Assembly: GCA_013911165.1 (NCBI GenBank)
Contig: JACETR010000009.1
Location: 1 to 55,680 of the forward strand
DNA: 55,680 bases
Source: Planctomycetota bacterium
GTDB taxonomy: Bacteria; Planctomycetota; UBA8108; UBA1146
Reading direction: 5' to 3'
Positions 1 to 8,687 of the stretch are shown one piece after another (within the stretch, counting starts at the first letter, position 1; the number at the start of each line of letters is the position of its first letter). The notes under the pieces are model-generated. The model saw only the letters and a list, made by a program, of their open reading frames with translations, did not search any database and was not told the origin of the DNA. The position numbers and the translations under genes were made by a program.

Positions 1-1292
1 CTTCCCCACCAGGTTTCACCATCGCAGGAAGATGGACTCTTGCGTTCATCACAGGGGCTCGAGGCTCCGACAGCGATCGCTTCAGGATATGCGGCCGGAT
101 AGGAAACCCCGCCATTGTCATTGCCGGAAGCGAAAAAGTTCGGACAACCCAATCCCCCACGACCCACGGTCGTTCCATAACTGACCGCATTCTGGATTGC
201 GGTACTGGCCGATCCCCCACCCCAACTGTTCGAGAGAACATCCGCACCATTGTCGACCGGCCATGTCAGGCCATCGATGATCCAGTCCGTCTGTGTCCAA
301 TAGTTTCCGAAACCGATACGAATCGGCATGATCTTGCTGTTCCAGGTGACACCGGTCACGCCGATACCATTGTTCCCCGACGCGGCAACGATGCCTGCAC
401 AGCAGGTACCGTGACCATCTCCCGAGTTGGCATTTCCGGGTACACCTCCCGGTGTCGGATCTGCAGTCACGGCATCAAATCCGGCAACCATGTTGGCAAT
501 CAGATCCGGGTGATCCACATCGACACCCTCATCAATGATGGCAACGATGATGTCGGAAGAACCCGTAGAGATATCCCAGGCCGCTTCCATGTGCATGTCG
601 GCACCCGGGGTTCCACCCGTCTGTCCAGTGTTGTTCATGTCCCACTGACTGGAATACAGCGGGTCATTGGGAGCCGCCATTTCAGGAAGATCATGAATGA
701 AGTTCGGCTCTGCAGCCTCGATTTCATCTTTGAGAAGCAACTCCCTGGAAAGCTCAAAGCCTTTGAGGGGAGATCCACTGAAAGAAACCAGATAGGTCGG
801 ATCGAGTGCGGAAAAGGATCTGATCCGTTGCAGGTCGAACTCCTTGAGGAGAGCTTTGATGTCGTCTTCATCAACGGCACCGTCAAAGGTCAGGATCAAC
901 TCAGGCCGGATCACCATTTCTGCCCGGTCGAACTGAAGTAACGGAGCAGCCAAAGTGATGTCAGGGCTTTGCGTGAGAACTTCCGTCAGTTTCATCCACG
1001 TAGCAGAGTCGATCCTTCGCGACGTCTCCACATAGTAAAGACGAGGGTACTCCTGTTCCTTGTATGAGGTCCCGCCGATCAACGGGCCGGTACTTTTCAG
1101 GATTCCCTGAAGAATCTCATCCGCCTCTTCTGTCCCCTCTGCGAGAAGGATGGCCAATGTCCCCGGCTGACTCTGTTCGAGTGCAACCTGAACTTCACCG
1201 TAGGGATAGGACCAGGGTTTGGTGGTCGATTGTGCCCAAACCAGAGAAGGCGCCCACAACAACACAACACAAAGAAAGATGAATCTGGACAT
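1..1292 (-). CDS. Secreted subtilisin-like serine protease (S8), 3' end outside window
   Basis: An open frame runs without a stop from the ATG at 1292 to the left edge, giving the first 430 residues. Residues 1-21 look like a Sec signal peptide (MSRFIFLCVVLLWAPSLVWA). Residues 22-200 resemble a subtilase propeptide region. The catalytic domain starts near 210: Asp254 in AIIDEGVDVDHPDL, His294 in GDGHGTCCAG and the oxyanion Asn391 in FFASGNDNGG fit the S8 family. The catalytic Ser (GTS motif) would lie beyond the window and cannot be checked. Secreted enzymes of this type degrade extracellular protein. The protein may end in a dockerin-like tail as other secreted proteins here do, but that part is not visible. 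Divergent from the ThuA-like gene. Confidence 0.93.
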   Translation of the reverse strand, partial: MSRFIFLCVVLLWAPSLVWAQSTTKPWSYPYGEVQVALEQSQPGTLAILLAEGTEEADEILQGILKSTGPLIGGTSYKEQEYPRLYYVETSRRIDSATWMKLTEVLTQSPDITLAAPLLQFDRAEMVIRPELILTFDGAVDEDDIKALLKEFDLQRIRSFSALDPTYLVSFSGSPLKGFELSRELLLKDEIEAAEPNFIHDLPEMAAPNDPLYSSQWDMNNTGQTGGTPGADMHMEAAWDISTGSSDIIVAIIDEGVDVDHPDLIANMVAGFDAVTADPTPGGVPGNANSGDGHGTCCAGIVAASGNNGIGVTGVTWNSKIMPIRIGFGNYWTQTDWIIDGLTWPVDNGADVLSNSWGGGSASTAIQNAVSYGTTVGRGGLGCPNFFASGNDNGGVSYPAAYPEAIAVGASSPCDERKSPSSCDGETWWG

Positions 1293-1677
1293 CGTTCCTC
1301 CGAAAAGAACGAGCCATCCGCCTGCACTCCGTGCCAGAGTAGGAAGATGAACTCACTGGATTTTGTGTAACAGAGCCAAAATCTCGCAGGCGGATACGAG
1401 TGGAACTGAAATCCTGATGACGGATGGCACACCCAAATCAGGCGGACGGATTTCAGATCCGCATTCAGTTTGGATCTTCGATTTGGTCGTGACAAGTGGC
1501 CATTTGTGAAGTCGGAAACGATGAAAAAAATAATTCACAAATCCCGGTCCGGCCGGTTCTGATTTGCGGATTAAACCGATGAACCTATTTTCCTTCTTCA
1601 AACTGAATCGTTACTGGTCAGGCTCTCCAATGCCGATTACCTTTGGTCATCGTTGCATTATGAAGCAAGGAGGATGC
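1293..1677. other. Divergent intergenic region, 385 bp
   Basis: This stretch separates the leftward subtilase from the rightward ThuA-like gene, so it should hold both promoters. I see no convincing -35/-10 pair, RNA gene or strong hairpin. The only clear signal is the ribosome site AAGGAGG at 1667-1673 just before the ThuA-like start. Confidence 0.6.
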
Positions 1678-2709
1678 ATGTTTCAGCCATGGTTGGCGAC
1701 TCTGTTGATCTGGATACCCACTCTTGTCACTGCTGGAGATCCTGCTGAAACGCCCTGGATTTCCCTGAAACCGGAAAATCACAACGGCAAGCACATCGTC
1801 TTTGTCACAGGAGATGAAGAATACCGGTCCGAGGAGGGCATGCCCCAGCTGGCAAAAATCCTCAGCAAACACCACGGATTTCACTGCACGGTTCTCTTTT
1901 CCATCGATGCTGAAAATGGCTGCATCGATCCCGGAGTACTCGACAACATTCCGGGATTGAAGGCTCTGGACGATGCCGACCTGCTGGTACTCTTCACCCG
2001 TTTCAGAAACCTGCCCGACGAACAGATGAAACATATCGCTGACTTCGTCGAATCCGGGAAGCCGGTCATCGGCCTCAGAACTTCCACCCACGCCTTTGAT
2101 ATTCCCAATGACCGCAAGTATCACCGCTGGTCTTTCCGCAACGACCAGTGGAAGGACGGTTTCGGCCGTCAGATCATGGGAGAAACCTGGATCGCCCACC
2201 ACGGAGGTCACGGTTGGCAAAGTACCAGCGGCATCATTCCAGCGGACATGAAGCAACACCCGATCGTCCGCGGCATCAATGATGGGGAAATCTGGGATCC
2301 CTCCGATGTCTATACCGTTCGCCTGCCACTCCCCGACGGTTGCATTCCTGTCGTCATGGGACGGGTTCTCTCCGGCATGAATCCCGAGGACGGTCCCTGT
2401 GAGCCGGAAGAACGGGATGGAAAAACCTTCGATAAAAACAATCCCATAATGCCCCTGGCCTGGGTTCGCGAACTGAAGGGCTCTTCCGGAAAAACGCAGA
2501 GGGTCTTCTCTACCACCATGGGCGCCTCCCAGGCTTTCACCCGGGAAGGCAGTCGCCGATTGTTGGTTCAGGCTTGTTACTGGTGCCTGGGCATGGAAGA
2601 GAAGATTGACGGCAAGGGGAACGTCTCCATTGTCGGCAAGTTCAAGCCGACCTCTTTCGGCTTCAACTCACACACGAAAAACGTACGCCCCAAAGATCTG
2701 CTCGACTAG
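1678..2709 (+). CDS. Exported ThuA-like domain protein
   Basis: 343 residues. I chose the ATG at 1678 because AAGGAGG lies 4 nt upstream and a signal peptide follows directly (MFQPWLATLLIWIPTLVTAG); an in-frame ATG exists further upstream at 1564 without these signals. After the signal, HIVFVTGDEEYRSEEGMPQL and the later GKPVIGLRTSTHAF stretch fit the ThuA-like fold, a class I glutamine-amidotransferase-like Rossmann domain widespread in planctomycetes. ThuA proteins are linked to sugar utilisation, but the biochemical activity of this branch is not known. The stop codon shares the palindrome CTAG with the stop codon of the convergent neighbour. Confidence 0.85.
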   Translation: MFQPWLATLLIWIPTLVTAGDPAETPWISLKPENHNGKHIVFVTGDEEYRSEEGMPQLAKILSKHHGFHCTVLFSIDAENGCIDPGVLDNIPGLKALDDADLLVLFTRFRNLPDEQMKHIADFVESGKPVIGLRTSTHAFDIPNDRKYHRWSFRNDQWKDGFGRQIMGETWIAHHGGHGWQSTSGIIPADMKQHPIVRGINDGEIWDPSDVYTVRLPLPDGCIPVVMGRVLSGMNPEDGPCEPEERDGKTFDKNNPIMPLAWVRELKGSSGKTQRVFSTTMGASQAFTREGSRRLLVQACYWCLGMEEKIDGKGNVSIVGKFKPTSFGFNSHTKNVRPKDLLD

Positions 2710-3419
2710 TCGCGGCTTCCACCGAGAAGGCCCAGTCTCCAGAGATAGTAGAGCAGGGTCAGAACCGCCTGGATCGTTGCCGCCACATAGGTCAGTGCGG
2801 CGGCGCCCAGAACGCTTTGAACTCCTCGCATCTCTTCGTGATCCTGGATCAAACCACTGTCAGCAAGCAATCGCTTTGCTCTGGCACTGGCATCAAATTC
2901 CACTGGCAAGGTGATCAACTGAAACAGGACCACCGCACCAAAGAGGGCAATCCCCGCAGTGATCAGTGGCCCGATGGAAAAGAACGCCCCGGCAAAGAGT
3001 AACGGGAAGGCCAGCCAGGACCCGAGACTGGCAATAGGGACATAGGCACTGCGCAGTCCAAAAAACGGGTATCGGGTCGCATGCTGAATCGCATGGCCTG
3101 CTTCGTGGGCTGCGATCGCGGCAGCAGCGACACTGGATCCGTGGTAGTTGCTTTGGGAAAGTCGCACGACCCGATTGATCGGATCGTAGTGATCAGAAAG
3201 ATACCCATCGGAAATCTCAATGGGGATATCTTCCGCCCCACCCATCTCACAAATTCTTCTCGCGACTTCCGCTCCGGTCATCCGACTGTTCGTCGGAACC
3301 TCGGACCACCGTGCGAAGGCACTCTTGACCCGCATCTGGGCCCACATCGCAAACAGGAACGCAGGCCCCACAAAGACGAAGTACATCGGATCAAAATAGA
3401 AGAATGCAAATTGGGTCAC
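2706..3419 (-). CDS. YugP-type membrane zinc metallopeptidase
   Basis: 237 residues. The start is taken as GTG at 3419, preceded by AGGAGG eight bases upstream; an earlier in-frame start at 3440 would lie within that ribosome site. The protein begins with a membrane segment (FAFFYFDPMYFVFVGPAFLF), then a cytosolic stretch, then HEAGHAIQH, the HExxH zinc motif, in the setting AAIAAHEAGHAIQHA typical of the YugP/neutral zinc metallopeptidase family (Zn_peptidase_2). Two or three hydrophobic segments follow, with the conserved VEFDASARAK block. The family is thought to act in membrane protein quality control; a substrate is not known. Convergent with the ThuA-like gene, overlapping by 4 bp at the stop codons. 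Confidence 0.88.
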   Translation of the reverse strand: MTQFAFFYFDPMYFVFVGPAFLFAMWAQMRVKSAFARWSEVPTNSRMTGAEVARRICEMGGAEDIPIEISDGYLSDHYDPINRVVRLSQSNYHGSSVAAAAIAAHEAGHAIQHATRYPFFGLRSAYVPIASLGSWLAFPLLFAGAFFSIGPLITAGIALFGAVVLFQLITLPVEFDASARAKRLLADSGLIQDHEEMRGVQSVLGAAALTYVAATIQAVLTLLYYLWRLGLLGGSRD

Positions 3420-3600
3420 GGGTCTTTCCTCCTGAATCAAATAGACGGCGGATCACCCGTTGGGGTTCCCATTCGTCACATGTACAGATGAAGGTTTTTT
3501 ACGGTTGGGTTCCAGAAAAAATGTGCTTCCAGTGCTCCAATCATGCCTGAAACAGCGATGACCACGGGGCCTCCCCCTTTGGGATCCACTGAAGAGCGTG

Positions 3601-3711
3601 TAAAATAAGGATATAAATATCCACAATTGTGTCCGCAGGACACCCGCAGTGCTCTGACTGCTCGCGTGGATATTCAGTGGCTCTGAATCAAAAATCAGAA
3701 AGGAGGCGACC
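3601..3711 (+). promoter_or_regulatory. AT-rich leader of dockerin-protein gene with palindromes
   Basis: The 292-bp gap between the YugP-like gene and the 858-residue protein gene contains an AT-rich block at 3601-3620 with TAAAAT and ATATAAATAT that could hold a -10 element. Two overlapping inverted repeats lie here: GGATAT-aa-ATATCC (3609-3622) and CACAATTGTG (3622-3631). A small hairpin ATTCAG-tggct-CTGAAT (3672-3688) sits just before the ribosome site AAAGGAGG (about 3699-3706). The roles are inferred from position only. Confidence 0.35.
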
Positions 3712-6288
3712 ATGAATACTCATGGAATTCACGCCATCATCGTGCTGGCAATCCTGCTTCTGGGATTGGGCAGCAACCCCCTTCACGCCCAGTTGGATCA
3801 GGACGACTTTGAAAGTTATGCCATCGGCTCCACCATCAGTGGGCAGGGTAGTTGGGATACCTGGGATCAGGCCCCCGGAGTCGATTCCATCGTCACCACA
3901 GCCTACAACTCTACGGTCGGCGGAGATCGATCCCTGGAGTTGGGACCCGGTGACGATATCGTTCGCCTCTTTAATGGCCTGAATCAGGGTTTGTTCAGTT
4001 TCACCTCGAACGTATACATCCCTTCGGGCCAAGCTGGAAATTACTATTTCATTCTTCTCAACACCTATGAGCACAACGGTCCCAAAAACTGGTCGGTGCA
4101 AGTAGAGCTGAACGACGCAACCGGACTCGTGGAAGACTTTGGCGGATCATCTGCTGTCACCGGTTTGTCGACTCCAACAACCATCGTTTACGACCAATGG
4201 GTTGAGATCGAAGTGATCGTCGACATTACCAACAACGTCTACAGTGCCAACTACAATGGCGTTCAAATCATGCGCGAAAATGTTTGGCAAAATGGTGGTG
4301 CAAGCCAGATGCGTTGCGTCGACCTCTACAATGGTGGCACCGGTACCTTTTACTATGATGACGTTCTGGTAGATCTCGTCGGTGGCTGCAGCAGTTGCTG
4401 CCCCTTTGATACACTGAACTGTGTCTCCGATTGCCCCACCGACAGTGTCAATCTTGACTGGAGCAGCTTCCAGACCGGCCCCTACCCTCAGGGAATCACC
4501 ATCCGTCGTGATGGTGTCGATATCGCTTCACTTCCCGGAGATGCCACCACCTACCAGGATGTGAACGTGGACGACGGTGTTCATGAATATGAAGTAGTGG
4601 GTGTTTGCAGTGCTACAACCACATGGTCGACCTCTTGCAGCATCATTCACTGCAGTGCGATCGACAACGATACCTGTGGCACTGCTTTAACCGTCGATCT
4701 GGGTGTCGCCACCGCTTTCGACACAACCTTTGCATTGACTGATCCAGCGGCCCCTCCATTCAGTTGCGCCAACGGTGGTTCCGTCGACCAGTGGTATACC
4801 TTCACCCCCACTTGTGATGGAGTTTTCAACGTCTCTCTCTGTGGATCCAGTTACGACACCGCCATCGAAATCTTCGATGGTGGAGTCACACCCGGAGATT
4901 GCTCCACGATGACCCTGATCGAATGCAACGATGATTTCTGTGGTTTTCAGAGTGCTCTCAATCTGACAGCATTTGTTGGAAACACCTACTACCTGCGAAT
5001 CTCCGGATTCGGTGGCGACCGTGGCCCCGGTACTCTCAACATTGGGATGGCCGAGATCACCGGACTCACTGGATTCTACGATTGCACCACCAGCTTCTCC
5101 GAACTCGCCTGGGATGGAACCGGTTTTGGCCCGACCTACGATGAGTACGAAGTACTTCGTGATGGTGTCTCCATCGCTTCAGGGCTACCCGCAGGCACGA
5201 CGACCTTCACTGATACCTCTCCCGTCGTCGGTTCCCAGACCTATCAAATCATCGGCATCAGCAATGCCTGTGGTTTGTCCACTGCCGGAACAGAATTGAC
5301 ACTGACCGCCCCTGACCTTTCGGCAACGGATGTCATCTTCAGGGTCGAACTTCCTGGTGGATCCATCGACAGTGCCCAGGCTCTGGCTGACGCCTTGAGT
5401 GCAACAGGACGGACTCCGGTCATCGTTGAAGGCCAACCTGAAGTTGCAAGTTGTGGTCTTCTCGACCCCGCCACTTCAGCGACGGAAAGACTCTGGTATT
5501 GCGGCGGAACTTACCCCAATGGGCAGGCGATGACTCCTGCCTCCGCTGTGGCCATTTCTGAAGCCCAGGCTTTGGGAATCGGGATTTATGTCGAAGCTGG
5601 AGACGCGTGGGGATTCGATCCTGTCGACCCGGCCTTTGCTGCCATCGATGGCATCGCCGATGGCATCCTTGATGGCGATGACTCCTTCCTGACGATGAAT
5701 GGACTCGACAGTGGCTTCGGTCTCGATCTGACCAGTTTCGCAGCGGTCGCCTACAATCAGGACAATGCCGCAGACAATGACTGGACTGATCAACTGGTTT
5801 CCACAGACCTTGACCTGTTGGGACCGGAAGCCGGTCCCATCTGGGAAGAAGGAACGGGCCTTTATGGAACGGGTGTTTACTACAACACCAATGCCGGCGG
5901 AAAGGTCATTTGCCAGAGTTGGGAATTGGGTGGCTTCGGCGGTTCACAGGAGGACCTGATCGACAGCTACGTAGCGGCGATGGGGAGTGGCGGCGGAGGT
6001 CCTGCAGGTCCTCAGTTCCGCAGGGGTGACTCCAACGGCGACGGTGGTTTCAACATCGCGGATGCGGTTTATCTGTTGGCTGCACTCTTCAGTGGAGGCC
6101 CCGCCAGTGCCTGTTCTGATGCCAGTGATGCCAACGATGATGGTGGAGTCAACATCGCTGACGCCATCTTTAAGTTGGCCACGCTCTTCAGTGGTGGAGC
6201 GCCCTTGCCGGCTCCGGGATCTGTCGACTGTGGACTCGATCCCACAGAGCCGGACGGCCTTGATTGTGCAAACTACAACTGTCCCTGA
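3712..6288 (+). CDS. Large secreted multidomain protein with dockerin-like C-terminus
   Basis: 858 residues, ATG preceded by AAAGGAGG. Signal peptide of about 26 residues (cleavage near PLHA-QLDQ). Approximate order: 28-222, concanavalin/laminin-G-like beta-sandwich (DDFESYAIGS...FYYDDVLVDL); 225-310, Cys-rich fibronectin-III-like unit; 315-450, pre-peptidase C-terminal-like domain (VDQWYTFTPTCDGVFNVSLC, YYLRISGF); 452-535, second fibronectin-III-like unit; 540-765, a region I do not recognise; 773-835, two dockerin-like calcium loops (GDSNGDGGFNIADAVYLL and DANDDGGVNIADAIFKL); and a Cys-rich tail ending CANYNCP. No catalytic motif is visible, so it is probably a cell-surface or extracellular binding protein. 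The tail resembles that of the cytochrome at 29251-31194. A strong terminator follows. Confidence 0.85.
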   Translation: MNTHGIHAIIVLAILLLGLGSNPLHAQLDQDDFESYAIGSTISGQGSWDTWDQAPGVDSIVTTAYNSTVGGDRSLELGPGDDIVRLFNGLNQGLFSFTSNVYIPSGQAGNYYFILLNTYEHNGPKNWSVQVELNDATGLVEDFGGSSAVTGLSTPTTIVYDQWVEIEVIVDITNNVYSANYNGVQIMRENVWQNGGASQMRCVDLYNGGTGTFYYDDVLVDLVGGCSSCCPFDTLNCVSDCPTDSVNLDWSSFQTGPYPQGITIRRDGVDIASLPGDATTYQDVNVDDGVHEYEVVGVCSATTTWSTSCSIIHCSAIDNDTCGTALTVDLGVATAFDTTFALTDPAAPPFSCANGGSVDQWYTFTPTCDGVFNVSLCGSSYDTAIEIFDGGVTPGDCSTMTLIECNDDFCGFQSALNLTAFVGNTYYLRISGFGGDRGPGTLNIGMAEITGLTGFYDCTTSFSELAWDGTGFGPTYDEYEVLRDGVSIASGLPAGTTTFTDTSPVVGSQTYQIIGISNACGLSTAGTELTLTAPDLSATDVIFRVELPGGSIDSAQALADALSATGRTPVIVEGQPEVASCGLLDPATSATERLWYCGGTYPNGQAMTPASAVAISEAQALGIGIYVEAGDAWGFDPVDPAFAAIDGIADGILDGDDSFLTMNGLDSGFGLDLTSFAAVAYNQDNAADNDWTDQLVSTDLDLLGPEAGPIWEEGTGLYGTGVYYNTNAGGKVICQSWELGGFGGSQEDLIDSYVAAMGSGGGGPAGPQFRRGDSNGDGGFNIADAVYLLAALFSGGPASACSDASDANDDGGVNIADAIFKLATLFSGGAPLPAPGSVDCGLDPTEPDGLDCANYNCP

Positions 6289-6310
6289 CCTGTTGGGGAA
6301 GTCTGTAGAA

Positions 6311-6345
6311 AAGAGGCGAGGGGAAATCCCCTCGCCTCTTTTTTT
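6311..6345 (+). terminator. Rho-independent terminator, works for both strands
   Basis: Perfect 13-bp stem AAGAGGCGAGGGG (6311-6323) / CCCCTCGCCTCTT (6328-6340) with an AAAT loop, followed by a run of T to 6345. On the other strand the stem is followed by TTTTC. It ends the dockerin-protein gene and can also serve the leftward cupin gene. Confidence 0.95.
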
Positions 6346-6374
6346 GTCTCTGAACTCAATCTTGCCTGCAGCAC

Positions 6375-6737
6375 TTATTCATCACGCTGGACCGTCTCCG
6401 GGGAGAAAGCTGGCAGACAGACGGCCACATACTCTGCACCCCCATCCTCAGGGCTGCTGTAACGAACCCACTCTCCGGCACGGGCGATGACTGCCTGGCC
6501 CGAACGCACCATTTGCTCTCCACCCTCAAATTCGACACGAAGAGCCCCTTGAAGAACCAGTGTCATCTCATCAAACCGGGGGCGTTGCCCCGGCTCCTGC
6601 CACCCTGCCGGTGATACCATGCGAGCAACGCTGGCCGCTTCGTCACCGGTATTGACGCGACCCATATATTCCTCGATGCGCTTCGGCATGTTCCCGACAG
6701 ATTCAACCACCGTCGGTGACTCCACAAACTCAGGCAT
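6375..6737 (-). CDS. Small single-domain cupin protein
   Basis: 120 residues; the ATG at 6737 has GGAGGAG a few bases upstream. The core RFDEMTLVLQGALRVEFEGG, then the glycine-rich turn and VRSGQAVIARAGEWVRYSSP fit the two conserved cupin motifs of a small beta-barrel. Metal ligands are incomplete: the usual HxH...E of motif 1 appears as FDEMT, so metal binding is doubtful or uses other residues. Cupins of this size bind small molecules or act as isomerases or sensors; the ligand cannot be read from sequence. It is divergent from the selenoprotein gene, with about 100 bp between them. Confidence 0.8.
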   Translation of the reverse strand: MPEFVESPTVVESVGNMPKRIEEYMGRVNTGDEAASVARMVSPAGWQEPGQRPRFDEMTLVLQGALRVEFEGGEQMVRSGQAVIARAGEWVRYSSPEDGGAEYVAVCLPAFSPETVQRDE

Positions 6738-6835
6738 TTCTGGCTCCTCCCCATGCGTCTGTCAGCCGCAAATCATAACCGAAGCCCGCTGGCAAAAGAC
6801 CGGATCTGCTGGCACGATGGAGGCCTGGAGGAACG

Positions 6836-8083
6836 ATGAGCCTGCTGACACTGCTGATCCTGCAACTTTGCCTCACCCCTGCTGTCGTGGATGAGCCCAC
6901 CTTTGAGGGGCGTACCCATGAAGAGTGGAAAAAACTGATCCTCCCCGGTGTCGAGGATCGCTGGTTGACGATTCCCTGGCACACCAGCCTCCACGAAGGA
7001 TTGAAAAACTCAGGGCTCGAGGGCAAACCGATGCTGCTGTGGCTGATGAATGGACATCCCCTCGGCTGTACGTGAGGCAACGGTGTGGCGGGCCGGCGGT
7101 CCGTCTGGAATGACCCCCGGGTGGTCGAAAAAGCCCGCAACTTCGTACCCGCTACCGATGAGGTCTGGCGCTTGCAGCGACACCCCGATCGGGAATGCCA
7201 ATTCTTCCGCCAACAGGTTGCCGGTCGTCGCACTCCTATCGGTGGCTCCTGGCAGGGCCTCTACATCTTCAGTCCCTCCGGCAAACTCCTCGCCCGACAA
7301 AATACCCTGCAGGCGGACAAGGCTCTCCAGTTGATGGACAAGGGTCTCGAAGCATGGAGAACCCTTCCTGAAGAAGAAAGAAATCCAGCGGAGCCGGAAC
7401 TCTATCTCCCGGACCACCGCTGGGAACTCTTTTATCCCGGCAAGGGTCTGGTCCTGACGAGTACCTCCCGCGATTTTCCTGCAGGAATGGATGACCCCCA
7501 GAAGAGAGGTCGCTGGAACCGAGACCACATCTGGTTCCACGATTCAGAACTCGCCGAATGGTTACCCCCAAAATTGGAAGTCGGCGAGTCCACGGAACTG
7601 CCGAAATCATTGGCATTGCGTCTCGCACGCTTCCACGTCGTCGACAACATCTCCGGCCAGGAAGGTCCTTTCTCTGACCAGGATATCAAAAAAGCAGAGA
7701 TCAGAGTGAAAGTCGATCGCGTTGAGAAGGATCAGGTTCACCTGCTGATCACCGGTGATTTCGTCACCAAAAGCGATGGGGTCTACAAGCTGGGTGAAAC
7801 CGATTGGAAACACTTCCCCAGCAGAACCCGCGGGGTGAATGCAACGATGCACGGTACCGCGATCTGGAACCCGGCGAAGCAAGGGTTTGATCGCTTCGAT
7901 GCCATTCTCACCGGAACGGTGTGGGGTGGCAGCGGTCTCAATGGCCGCCGCGGGGTCACCGAATCAAAGCCGGCGAAAGTGGCCTGGTGGATGGAACTCT
8001 CCGGAGATCAACCTGCGGACCGTCTGCCTCCGGCCTTCGTCGATGTCTATGGCGCAGATTGGATTCTGCCCCCCGGTTCCTGA
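6836..8083 (+). CDS. Putative exported thioredoxin-like selenoprotein (in-frame UGA = Sec80)
   Basis: One frame continues from ATG 6836 (GGAGG at 6827-6831, 4-nt spacing) through a UGA at 7073-7075 to the stop at 8083, making 415 residues if UGA is read as selenocysteine. Signal peptide at residues 1-18 (MSLLTLLILQLCLTPAVV). Then a thioredoxin-like start: KPMLLWLMNGHPLGCT, Sec80, GNGVAGRRSVWNDPRVVEK, and later the beta-strand GLYIFSPSGKLLA. Cys78-Thr-Sec80 would form a selenenylsulfide redox pair where thioredoxins have CxxC. Residues about 130-415 form a second region with no family I recognise. Coding character is strong on both sides of the UGA, which a frameshift would not explain because the frame is the same. 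A SECIS-like hairpin begins 11 nt after the UGA. Automatic callers would start it at GTG 7085 or split it. Confidence 0.85.
7073..7105 (+). promoter_or_regulatory. UGA codon plus bacterial SECIS-like hairpin
   Basis: Counting the U of UGA as 1, bases 15-22 (GGCGGGCC, 7087-7094) pair with bases 26-33 (GGTCCGTC, 7098-7105), using two G-U pairs, leaving a GGC loop at bases 23-25. In E. coli fdhF the key SelB contacts are G23 and U24 of the apical loop and a bulged U17. Here bases 23 and 24 are both G, and base 17 is a paired C. Nineteen bases separate the UGA from the loop, which fits the usual bacterial SECIS spacing. Recognition by SelB is inferred. Confidence 0.75.
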
Positions 8084-8106
8084 GCAGACAGCTCAGACAG
8101 AAGACC

Positions 8107-8472
8107 TCACGAGACCGGTTTGACTTCTACGTCGACGACCACCTTGCGGTATTCGAAGTTGTTGCGATCCCGCTGGATGCAGGTGACCCGCGTCGATCCC
8201 ACCTGAACGGCATGCAGGAGAATGCGCCCGGTATCCGGTTCCGTTTTCGGAATAAGCCACGGGCGTGCCCCCTTCGCGACCGTCCACCAGCGCCCGATCG
8301 CAGGAGATGGAAGCCGTAACTCGAGATGACTTCCTACCGTCACTTCCAGCTTCTGGACGGGTGTGTTTTCATTCGAAACCACAGGATCGTGAATCGTGAT
8401 GCTCTGACAACCAAAGACCAACAGTAGCGAGCCGTATAAAAAACAGACTCTTGTCCAGTGACTCAAAGTCAT
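8107..8472 (-). CDS. Small lipoprotein of unknown function
   Basis: 121 residues. The N-terminus carries a type II signal peptide with lipobox LVFGC (Cys about residue 22), so the mature protein should be lipid-anchored. The rest is beta-rich: VGSHLELRLPSPAIGRWWTV, then VGSTRVTCIQRDRN and a final KVVVDVEVKP strand. That pattern recalls a chagasin- or immunoglobulin-like beta sandwich, but the resemblance is weak and I assign no function. It is convergent with the selenoprotein gene (23 bp between stops). Confidence 0.75.
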   Translation of the reverse strand: MTLSHWTRVCFLYGSLLLVFGCQSITIHDPVVSNENTPVQKLEVTVGSHLELRLPSPAIGRWWTVAKGARPWLIPKTEPDTGRILLHAVQVGSTRVTCIQRDRNNFEYRKVVVDVEVKPVS

Positions 8473-8626
8473 CTTCGAGCTCTCATTCGATAATGGGGTG
8501 TGTGCGGATCAACGACGTCATCATTATGCACGGTAACATTGAATCAGCAAAATCCGGACAGAGTGTGATCAACTGAAGGGGCGTCAATTGGGGACCTGTG
8601 ACTCTTTACTTTGCGCTCATTCCATG

Positions 8627-8664
8627 AAAAGGGGCGTCAGGGTGGGAAAGCCCCCCGACGCCCC
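8627..8664 (-). terminator. Rho-independent terminator of the small membrane protein gene
   Basis: On the minus strand GGGGCGTC (8664-8657) pairs with GACGCCCC (8638-8631), extended inward by G/C runs, and is followed by TTTT (8630-8627). It lies 24 bp after the stop of the gene at 8688-9032. The remaining intergenic stretch (8473-8626) shows no other recognisable feature. Confidence 0.8.
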
Positions 8665-8687
8665 GATTCAGATCTAAAGTCACTTCG

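Noticed and set aside
7085..8083. Independent gene starting at GTG 7085
   Set aside because: It lacks a ribosome site, begins in the middle of a thioredoxin-like domain, and is in the same frame as the upstream signal-peptide ORF across one UGA.
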